Below, one piece after another: positions 6,307 to 11,859 of a DNA stretch of 14,377 nucleotides. The notes beneath the pieces were generated by a model. It made no database searches and was not told the origin of the DNA. It saw only the letters and a program-made list of their open reading frames with translations. The stretch is from Actinomycetota bacterium (GTDB lineage: Bacteria; Actinomycetota; Thermoleophilia; Solirubrobacterales; Solirubrobacteraceae). The position numbers were made by a program, and so were the translations under genes. How positions within the stretch are numbered: position 1 is the first letter of the stretch; each line of letters opens with the position of its first letter. The stretch covers positions 1 through 14,377 of the forward strand of contig VAYD01000022.1 of NCBI GenBank assembly GCA_005883905.1, in the 5' to 3' direction.

Positions 6307-8678
6307 TGTCGGCGCCGCGCCCGACGCCGCTCGCCGGCCTGCGGGTCGTCGACATGGCCGACGGCCGTGGCGAGATGTGCGGCCGCTACCTCGCGGACCT
6401 CGGTGCCGACGTGATCCGCGTCGAGCCGCCGGGCGGCGCCGCGTCGCGCGCCGCCGCGCCGCTGCATGACGGCGTCAGCCTGGGCTTCGCGATCAACAAC
6501 GCGGGCAAGCGCAGCGTGGTGGTCGACGACGCGAGCGCCGAAGGGCGCGACCGGCTGCAGCGCCTGCTCGACGGCGCGGACATCTGGATCGAGACGAGCC
6601 GTCCCAGCTGGCTGGCGCAGGTCCGCGCGCGCAACCCGCGCCTCGTCGTGCTCTCGATCAGCGACTTCGGCCAGACCGGCCCCTACCGCGACTGGGTCGC
6701 GACCGACCGGACGCTCCTGGCGATGGGCGGCGTGCTCAGCCGCTACGGGGTGCCTGGCCGCGAGCCGCTGATGCCGCCGGGCGACCTGGCGCTCCAGGCT
6801 GCTGCGGTCCAGGCGGCGTGGGCGGCGCTCGTCTCCTACTGGAACCGGCTCGAGACGGGTGTGGGGGACCACATCGACTTCTCGCTCTACGAGGCGACCG
6901 CGCAGGTCGTCGACCCGGCGCTTGGAACCGTGGGCACCGCGCAGGCCGCGGGCTATGAGACGACGCGCGACCGGCCGGCGCCAGGCCCGTACCCGATCTT
7001 CCCCTGCCGCGACGGGCACGTGCGCGTGGTCCTCCTGGCGCCACGCCAGTGGCACGCCATGCGCGCCTGGCTCGGCGAGCCCGAGGAGCTGCAAGACCCC
7101 GAGCTCGACACGATCCGCGGCCGGGCGCTGGCGGCCGACCGGCTGCACGCGGCGTTCGCGCAGCACTTTCGCGACCGCGGCAAGCACGAGCTGACGCTCG
7201 AGGGCCAGGCGCGCGGCGTGCCCGTCGCGCCGGTGCTCACGCTCGCCGACGTGCTCGCCGCCGAGCACTTCCGCGCCCGCGGCGCGATCGCCCGCACCGA
7301 GCTGGCGCCCGGCCTGGAGGCCGACGCCCCCACCGGCTTCGCCGAGATCGACGGCGCGCGGGTGCGCCCCGCGGGGCGCGCGCCGGCGGCCGGCGAGCAC
7401 GATGACGAGGTCTTCGCGAACCTCGCGGCGGCGGGTCACAACGGGCGGGTCACGGAAGCTGGCCCGCGGCGGCGGCCGCTGGACGGCCTGCGCGTCCTCG
7501 ACCTCGGCGTCATCGTCGCCGGCGCCGAGCTTGGCCGCCTGTTCTGCGACCAAGGCGCCGAGGTCATCAAGATCGAGAGCCCGGCGTTCCCCGACGGCGC
7601 GCGCGTCTCACCGGTGCACTTCGCGATCGGCCATCGCGGCAGCAAGAGCGTCGGCGTCAACCTGCGCAGCCCGGAAGGCGTCGAGGTCCTCAAGCGCCTG
7701 GCCGCGCGCTCCGACGTGCTGCTGGCGAACTTCAAGCCCGGCACGCTCGAGAAGCTCGGCCTCGGCCCGGACGTGCTGCACGAGGTGAACCCGGCGCTCG
7801 TCGTCGTCAACAGCAGCGCGATGGGCGCCACCGGCCCGTGGAGCACGTGGATGGGCTACGGCCCGCTCGTGCGCGCCAGTACGGGGCTGACGAGCCTCTC
7901 CCGGTATCCCGACGATCCCGAGCTGTTCGCCGACGGCACGACGATCCACCCCGATCACTACGCTGCGCGCGTCACGGCGATCGCCGCTCTGGCGGCGCTC
8001 ATCGGCCGCCGGCGATCGGGGCGCGGCGCGGAGATCGCCACCGCGCAGGCCGAGGCCATCCTCATGCAGATCGGCACGCTGCTGGTCGAGGAGGCCCTGC
8101 ACCCCGGCGCCATCCAGGCGACGGGCAATGCCGGCCGGCACGCCGTGCCCTGCGGCGTCTACCCCTGCGCCGGCGACGACGAATGGTGCGCGGTCAGCAT
8201 TCGCGACGACGAGGACTGGCGCCGGCTGCGCACCGCGCTCCGCGCCCCGCCGTGGGCGGCAGACGACGAGCTCGCGACGGTCGCCGGACGGCTCGCGCGA
8301 CGCGGCGAGATCGACGAGCACCTGGCGGCGTGGACGCGCGAGCTGCCACGCCGCGAGGTCACCGCGATGCTCCAGGCCGCCGGCGTGCCGGCCGGCTTCA
8401 TGCAGCGCGCCGACGAGTACGAGGACGACCCCCAGCTCCAGGCGCGCGACTTCTTCCGCGTGCTCGAACAGCCGGGCCTGGAGCCCATGACCGTTGACAA
8501 CGCCCCGTTCCGCTCGGAGCACATCCCCGAGCCGGCATGCGCGCGGGCGCCCGAGCTCGGCGAGCACACGCGCGAGGTCTGCGCCGAGCTGCTCGGCATG
8601 AGTGCGGCCGAGGTCGACCGCCTCATCGCGAGTGGCGTACTCGAGCAGCCTGGGGTCATCGGTGGCGTCAACGCATGA
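6306..8678 (+). CDS. Tandem-domain family III CoA-transferase (CaiB/BaiF type)
   Basis: A 790-residue protein made of two successive CaiB/BaiF (formyl-CoA transferase-like) domains, about residues 8-370 and 391-785. Each opens with the family start: GLRVVDMADGRGEMCGRYLA and LDGLRVLDLGVIVAGAELG. Single-domain relatives are near 400 residues, so this is a fused pseudo-dimer. The first half has the VDxS-like segment HIDFSLYEA with D191; the second has EIATAQAEA without aspartate, so the halves are not equivalent and perhaps only one is catalytic. It probably moves CoA onto the acid produced by the dehydrogenases, feeding the hydratase and cleavage steps. It is the last gene of the rightward operon. 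An upstream in-frame extension to 5328 only overprints the LLM gene and is rejected. Confidence 0.88.
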   Translation: MSAPRPTPLAGLRVVDMADGRGEMCGRYLADLGADVIRVEPPGGAASRAAAPLHDGVSLGFAINNAGKRSVVVDDASAEGRDRLQRLLDGADIWIETSRPSWLAQVRARNPRLVVLSISDFGQTGPYRDWVATDRTLLAMGGVLSRYGVPGREPLMPPGDLALQAAAVQAAWAALVSYWNRLETGVGDHIDFSLYEATAQVVDPALGTVGTAQAAGYETTRDRPAPGPYPIFPCRDGHVRVVLLAPRQWHAMRAWLGEPEELQDPELDTIRGRALAADRLHAAFAQHFRDRGKHELTLEGQARGVPVAPVLTLADVLAAEHFRARGAIARTELAPGLEADAPTGFAEIDGARVRPAGRAPAAGEHDDEVFANLAAAGHNGRVTEAGPRRRPLDGLRVLDLGVIVAGAELGRLFCDQGAEVIKIESPAFPDGARVSPVHFAIGHRGSKSVGVNLRSPEGVEVLKRLAARSDVLLANFKPGTLEKLGLGPDVLHEVNPALVVVNSSAMGATGPWSTWMGYGPLVRASTGLTSLSRYPDDPELFADGTTIHPDHYAARVTAIAALAALIGRRRSGRGAEIATAQAEAILMQIGTLLVEEALHPGAIQATGNAGRHAVPCGVYPCAGDDEWCAVSIRDDEDWRRLRTALRAPPWAADDELATVAGRLARRGEIDEHLAAWTRELPRREVTAMLQAAGVPAGFMQRADEYEDDPQLQARDFFRVLEQPGLEPMTVDNAPFRSEHIPEPACARAPELGEHTREVCAELLGMSAAEVDRLIASGVLEQPGVIGGVNA

Positions 8679-8692
8679 ACTGAGATAAGTTC
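8677..8692. promoter_or_regulatory. Candidate operator, copy 3
   Basis: GAACT-GAGATA-AGTTC is a perfect 5-6-5 inverted repeat. Its inner 14 bases (8678-8691) match the minus-strand form of copy 1 at 11 of 14 positions, including AACTGA. It overlaps the stop codon of the CoA-transferase and lies about 40 bases upstream of the aldehyde dehydrogenase stub and the GMC oxidoreductase. A weak promoter CTGAGA (8680-8685), 17 bases, TAACGA (8703-8708) would be covered by it. This places the right-hand genes under the same control as the other two units. Confidence 0.5.
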
Positions 8693-8730
8693 AGGAATTC
8701 GGTAACGAGATTCTGCCCAATGGAGAGCGT

Positions 8731-8991
8731 GTGTCGGGTCGACTGATGGATCCCTCGCTGTACCCGGTCTCGGCGGCGACCGTCGAGGTCCTGCGACGGC
8801 CGCTGTTCGGCCACGTCATCGACGGCGAGCACGTCGCGTCGGTGGACGGCGACACGATGCCGGTGATCGATCCCGCGTCGGGTCAGGAGATCGCGATCGC
8901 GGCGGCCGGTTCGCAGGCCGACGTGGACCTTGCGGTCCGTTCGGCCCGCGCGGCGTTCGACGACGAGATGACCCAGATCAAAAGCGTGTGA
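8731..8991 (+). pseudogene. Aldehyde dehydrogenase stub with internal deletion
   Basis: An 86-codon frame whose first ~78 residues are the N-terminus of a second aldehyde dehydrogenase: FGHVIDGEHVASVDGDTMPV, the IDPASGQEIA strand pair and the helix ADVDLAVRSARAAFDD. Directly after DDE it reads MTQIKSV and stops. TQIKS is typical of the extreme C-terminus of this family, so the roughly 400 codons between, with the cofactor fold and catalytic cysteine, are missing. The simplest reading is an in-frame internal deletion, leaving a gene that still has a start (GTG 8731 with GGAG five bases upstream; ATG 8746 possible) and stop but cannot be an enzyme. It precedes the GMC oxidoreductase by 16 bases, so translation through it may still support that gene. 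Confidence 0.75.
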
Positions 8992-9007
8992 TGAAGGTGG
9001 GTGTGTG

Positions 9008-10645
9008 ATGAGGACGTCGATCGAAGCCGACTTCCTGGTGGTCGGAGGCGGAAGCGCCGGGTGCGTCCTGGCGGCTCGGCTGAGCGAGGAGCCGGCGAAG
9101 CAGGTCGTGCTGCTGGAGGCCGGGCCGGACTGGCGCTCTGCGGATGCGCCGGTCGAGGTGCGCTCCATGAACGGGTGGCGCGCGCTGGACGAGGCGGCCT
9201 GCGGGCACTTCCAGTGGACGGGCCTCGAGTCGCGCCGCTCGGCAGCCCAGGAGCCGCGGCCGCACGTGCGTGGCACAGGGCTCGGCGGGTCCTCGGTCAT
9301 CAACGGCATGATCGCGATTCACGCCATGGCCGACGACTACGACCGCTGGGCCGCCGACGGCTGCTCGGGCTGGTCGTTCGAGGACATCCTGCCGGTGCGC
9401 AGGCGGATGGAGAGCGACCTCAACTTCGGCGATGCCTCTTATCACGGCGCCGACGGCCCGCTGCCGGTGCTGCGGCTCGGGCGCGAGGCATGGGGGCCGG
9501 CCGACCATGCGCTGGCCGAGGGCGCTGCCGCCCAGGGCCACGGATGGTGCGAGGACCACAACGCGCCGACGGGGACCGGCATCTCGCCCTACGGGATCAG
9601 CGCGCGCGACGGCGCGCGCGTCACGACCAACGACGCCTACCTGGACCCAGCGAGGGAGCGGCCCAACCTGCGCGTGATCGGCGGGACGACCGTCGACAAG
9701 GTCCTGCTCGAGGGCGGACGGGCCGTTGGCGTTCGCGCCCGTATCGCCCACGACTGGGTCGAGGTACGGGCGCAGCGAGTCGTCCTGTGCGCCGGCGCGA
9801 TCGGCTCGCCGGCGATCCTCCTACGGTCGGGCATCGGGCCCGCGGGCTCGGCGGTGCGGCTGCCGGTCGGCGAGGGCATGCAGGAGCACCCGCTCGCCCT
9901 CTTCTGGCTGTTCCACCGCCCCGACGCGCATCCCAGGCTCGACGCACGACAGACCAACTGCTGCGTGCGCTACTCCTCCGGCCTGGAGGGGGCGGGCGAG
10001 AACGACATGATGATCGTGTCCGTCAACCAGACCCTCGCGCTGCCGCCGGAGCTGACCTCGCACCTCGTCGCCGACCAGGCCGCCGGGACCTGGGGCGGCG
10101 CGGGTGGCGGCGATGCGCCGGGCGGACCCGGGTTGCTGTGCCTGTGGGCCAACCAGCAGTTCGGGCGCGGCCGCCTGGAGCTCGCCTCGCCGGACCCCGA
10201 CGTCCACCCGCGGGTCGACCAGGACCTGCTGAACGTCGAGTCCGACCTGGTGCGCATGCGCGACGGCGTCAAGCGTTCGCTCGAGCTGCTGCGCAGCGGA
10301 GCGTTCGACCCCGCGTTCGAGCGCATCGCGATCGACATGACCGGGCGCGGGCTCGACGAGCTGTCCGACGACCGTGCGATCGACGCGTGGCTGATGGAGA
10401 CGATCGGCGACACGGGGCATGTCTGCGGGACCTGCCGGATGGGCTCGCCGGACGACCCGCGGTCGGTGGTCGATCCGGAGGGCAGCGTGCTCGGCGTGGA
10501 CCGGCTGTGGGTGGCCGACGCGTCGGTGTTCCCGAGCGTGCCGCGAGCGAACACCAACCTGCCGACGATCGAGGTGGCGGAGCGGCTGTCGGATCTGATC
10601 CGTGGCCCGGTGCGCCAGGCCACCGAGGCGATCTCGGTGTCGTGA
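9008..10645 (+). CDS. GMC-family FAD-dependent oxidoreductase (choline dehydrogenase-like)
   Basis: A 545-residue glucose-methanol-choline family flavoprotein that oxidises an alcohol to an aldehyde or ketone. It shows the FAD-binding turn VVGGGSAGCVLAARLSE near the N-terminus, the first GMC signature GTGLGGSSVINGMI with following DDYDRWA, the second signature GAIGSPAILLRSGIG, and near the C-terminus the catalytic histidine in GHVCGTCRMG and the asparagine in NTNLPTIEVAE. There is no signal peptide, so it is cytoplasmic. The ATG at 9008 has AGGTGG seven bases upstream; a GTG at 9005 is in frame. It sits behind the aldehyde dehydrogenase stub, suggesting an original alcohol-to-acid pair, and its stop overlaps the GTG of the truncated Old Yellow Enzyme frame. 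It appears intact, unlike its neighbours. Confidence 0.92.
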   Translation: MRTSIEADFLVVGGGSAGCVLAARLSEEPAKQVVLLEAGPDWRSADAPVEVRSMNGWRALDEAACGHFQWTGLESRRSAAQEPRPHVRGTGLGGSSVINGMIAIHAMADDYDRWAADGCSGWSFEDILPVRRRMESDLNFGDASYHGADGPLPVLRLGREAWGPADHALAEGAAAQGHGWCEDHNAPTGTGISPYGISARDGARVTTNDAYLDPARERPNLRVIGGTTVDKVLLEGGRAVGVRARIAHDWVEVRAQRVVLCAGAIGSPAILLRSGIGPAGSAVRLPVGEGMQEHPLALFWLFHRPDAHPRLDARQTNCCVRYSSGLEGAGENDMMIVSVNQTLALPPELTSHLVADQAAGTWGGAGGGDAPGGPGLLCLWANQQFGRGRLELASPDPDVHPRVDQDLLNVESDLVRMRDGVKRSLELLRSGAFDPAFERIAIDMTGRGLDELSDDRAIDAWLMETIGDTGHVCGTCRMGSPDDPRSVVDPEGSVLGVDRLWVADASVFPSVPRANTNLPTIEVAERLSDLIRGPVRQATEAISVS

Positions 10646-10788
10646 CCACCGCCGCCGACCCGCTCGCCCTCTTGCCGATCACCCTGCGCAACCGGCTCGT
10701 CGCCGGCGTCGGCCGGCAGCTGGTCGCCCGTTGTGGCGACGCCGGGCCTGGTCCGCTCGGGTTCTTGCGCTGGGAGTGTCGCGACTGA
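10642..10788 (+). pseudogene. Truncated Old Yellow Enzyme-like (NADH:flavin oxidoreductase) N-terminus
   Basis: A 48-codon frame begins with a GTG that overlaps the GMC stop as GTGA. Its first part, ADPLALLPITLRNRLVAG, closely resembles the opening of FMN-binding Old Yellow Enzyme/2,4-dienoyl-CoA reductase-type proteins, where the stretch LxxIxLRNRxV begins the TIM barrel. After about residue 24 the resemblance ends and the frame stops at 10786-10788, so more than 90 percent of a normal 350-650 residue enzyme is gone. The overlap shows that it was once a coupled member of this operon. I infer that a deletion or insertion joined it to unrelated sequence at about 10715-10740. Confidence 0.6.
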
Positions 10789-10891
10789 AGGACGGGACCC
10801 GCTCCGCCGCCGGCCCTGGTTCAGCGCCTTCGGTCGAGCGCGACCGCGAAATCTGCTCGATTGCCCCAAGCACTGCCCCACAGCGCGCGGA

Positions 10892-10921
10892 ATTAGCTCT
10901 AATCTGGCTTACCTAAGCCAG
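10892..10921. repeat. Two abutting palindromes
   Basis: ATTAG-CT-CTAAT (10892-10903) is followed without a gap by CTGGCTT-ACCT-AAGCCAG (10904-10921), a perfect 7-bp stem with a 4-base loop. No T-run follows, so it is not a typical terminator. It could be a protein-binding site, for example for an excisionase or regulator at the end of an element, or a processing hairpin. Confidence 0.5.
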
Positions 10922-11052
10922 TTCCAGGCCACCACGGGGCGGGCTCGAAAACCGTTCGCGTCGATCAGCCAGCTCCGGGCCCCGGAAACGCCCCAAGCGT
11001 TGGCTGAGGCGGGAGGCACGCCCGTTACGTGTTCAGTCAGGCACGGGCCCAA

Positions 11053-11082
11053 ATGGGGTCTGTATGGGGTCCCGAAACCCCA
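11053..11082. repeat. Direct repeats of ATGGGGTC at 11-bp spacing, plus an inverted relative
   Basis: ATGGGGTC occurs at 11053-11060 and again at 11064-11071, one helical turn apart. The second copy forms an inverted pair with ACCCCA downstream (TGGGGT-CCCGAA-ACCCCA). Short direct repeats placed on one face of the helix beside a tRNA-derived core are what arm-type sites of tyrosine integrases look like. This is inference from arrangement; no integrase is present to confirm it. Confidence 0.4.
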
Positions 11083-11109
11083 GGTCAGCCAAGTACACTG
11101 GAGGCATGA

Positions 11110-11144
11110 AAAGTCCGCAAAGCCTTGTGCTTTGCAGCGACTTT
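11110..11144. repeat. Large imperfect hairpin
   Basis: Outer arms AAAGTC and GACTTT and inner arms GCAAAGC and GCTTTGC pair around the loop CTTGT, with an asymmetric internal bulge (C against AGC). The 13 base pairs make a strong structure. It lies between the direct repeats and the tRNA remnant. No U-tract follows, so a role as attachment-site structure or small-RNA-like element is as likely as termination. Confidence 0.5.
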
Positions 11145-11192
11145 GTGGAATCAGAGCAGACCAGAGTGGACGCTCGGATCGGCTTGGGCTCC

Positions 11193-11234
11193 CTCGTAAT
11201 GAAGGGGTCGGGAGTTCGAGTCTCCCCGTCGGCT
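11193..11234 (+). other. 3' half of a tRNA-Thr(CGU) gene; candidate attachment site
   Basis: From the anticodon loop onward the bases fit a tRNA: loop CTCGTAA with anticodon CGT (11195-11197), anticodon-stem 3' strand TGAAG, variable bases GGGTC, a perfect T-arm GGGAG-TTCGAGT-CTCCC (11210-11226), acceptor 3' strand CGTCGGC (11227-11233) and discriminator T (11234). No CCA follows. The bases upstream cannot form the D-arm, the 5' acceptor strand or the other half of the anticodon stem, so this is a remnant beginning near the anticodon loop, not a working tRNA. Such 3' halves arise when an element integrates in a tRNA gene and displaces the original 3' end. In that case the element lies to the left. 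Confidence 0.7.
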
Positions 11235-11389
11235 TTGTCTAAAGGGCCGGTTGCGGGACGCGATCGTGGCGGGCAAAACGATCAATTGTGGGTCGCAGTC
11301 GCCAACTGTGGGAAGCCGCCGTTCCCGAGCATTCGAGCGCGTCATCGCGGCTCTCGCGGACTGACGCACTGACCGTAGGCCCTACATCA

Positions 11390-11613
11390 CCAGGTCGTTC
11401 GGCGGGCCTCCTCGGAGGGGATCTCGAGCAGGGTCCGTACGACCTGCGCGTGTATGCCGTGACGAGCACGTGGTCGATCGGCGCCGGGGGCTCGGCGAAG
11501 AAGTGCTTCACGCTCGCGGCATCATCGGCGTCGAAGGCAGCGCTGCTGCGCGCTGCGAGGCCGCGCGACGCTTGCTCGAGCCGCGCTGGATCGCGGCCGG
11601 TAAGGACGACGTC
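11390..11613 (-). pseudogene. Short-chain dehydrogenase/reductase remnant (frameshifted, no N-terminus)
   Basis: Minus-strand sequence from 11613 reads DVVLTGRDPARLEQASRGLA, then FDADDAASVKHFF and IDHVLVTA, the beta2-to-beta4 section of a short-chain dehydrogenase, with LTGRD after the second strand and DHVLVTA where NNAG-type sequence normally sits. The nucleotide-binding glycine motif that should precede it is missing. At SYGP (about 11431) one base is lost; in the next frame the family sequence continues as LLEIPSEEARR and then stops at 11387-11389. The catalytic S-Y-K part is absent. It is therefore a decayed fragment truncated at both ends and frameshifted. Confidence 0.65.
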
Positions 11614-11672
11614 GGCCGCGGGCAAGTCACAGAATCCGGGATCCGCTTCGGTCACCCCGAGAGTGGAAGGGC

Positions 11673-11793
11673 GTGCCGGCGCTGACGCTCGAGGGGACGG
11701 CGCTGTCGAAGGAGCTCAAGCGCCGGATTCCGCTTCGTCGCCCCGACGGCGGCCTGCGCGCTGATCCAGGCATGAGGCCTGGTCAACGACCAC
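11673..11793 (+). pseudogene. tag: DNA-3-methyladenine glycosylase I C-terminal remnant
   Basis: Plus-strand sequence reads VPALTLEGTALSKELKR, shifts frame at 11724, and continues as GFRFVAPTAACALIQA, a TGA stop at 11773-11775, then GLVNDH. This is the C-terminal part of DNA-3-methyladenine glycosylase I, where SKELKRRGFRFVGPT and a QAxGLVNDH ending are hallmark segments. The first 75-80 percent of the gene is missing, one frameshift and one in-frame stop are present, so it cannot encode the repair enzyme. It lies back to back with the dehydrogenase remnant; both are cut at their 5' ends, pointing to one deletion at about 11613-11673. Confidence 0.7.
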
Positions 11794-11821
11794 CGCGCCG
11801 GCGCCACGCCGTCGGAGATAG

Positions 11822-11852
11822 TTGAGAACCTCAATCATTGACACTACAATGA
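11822..11852 (+). promoter_or_regulatory. Near-leaderless promoter of the ABC transporter, covered by two palindromes
   Basis: TTGAGA (11822-11827), 17 bases and TACAAT (11845-11850) form a strong promoter match. The expected start near 11857 is only about three bases before the ATG at 11860, so the message would be almost leaderless; no Shine-Dalgarno is seen. Two inverted repeats cover it: TTGAG-AAC-CTCAA (11822-11834) on the -35 box and TCATTG-ACACTA-CAATGA (11835-11852) on the -10 box. They are unlike the operator of the catabolic genes. A MarR- or TetR-type repressor that responds to an exported compound is plausible. Confidence 0.55.
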
Positions 11853-11859
11853 ATAGCGG

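Larger units (their letters stand above)
10789..11192. other. Gene-free region between the operon end and the tRNA remnant
   Basis: About 400 bases with no convincing gene. Open frames crossing it have no recognisable family, and the longest one owes its ending to translation of the tRNA remnant. The content is structural: two abutting palindromes (10892-10921), direct repeats at 11053-11071 and a hairpin at 11110-11144. The area around 10890-10925 is richer in A and T than its neighbours. The layout fits the end of an integrated element whose integrase gene is lost or lies outside the window. Confidence 0.55.

Noticed and set aside
9001..10641. 595-residue frame across the GMC gene ending at 10788
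   Set aside because: It is an out-of-frame reading of the GMC gene; only its last 48 codons (GTG 10642 onward) resemble a protein.
11160..11234. A complete tRNA gene
   Set aside because: No D-arm, no 5' acceptor strand complementary to CGTCGGC and no partner for the anticodon stem upstream; only the 3' half fits.
10733..11242. 169-residue open frame through the scar region
   Set aside because: Its ending GVGSSSLPVG is the familiar false translation of a tRNA T-arm, and the rest matches nothing recognisable.
11276..11311. Near direct repeats CAATTGTGGG and CAACTGTGGG
   Set aside because: Short, imperfect and without associated feature; probably chance. The surrounding 11235-11389 shows no supportable gene.
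11064..11372. Small open frame containing MKSPQSLVLCSDF and GSGVRVSPSA
   Set aside because: It runs through the hairpin and the tRNA remnant; GSGVRVSPSA is again T-arm translation, and no domain is visible.
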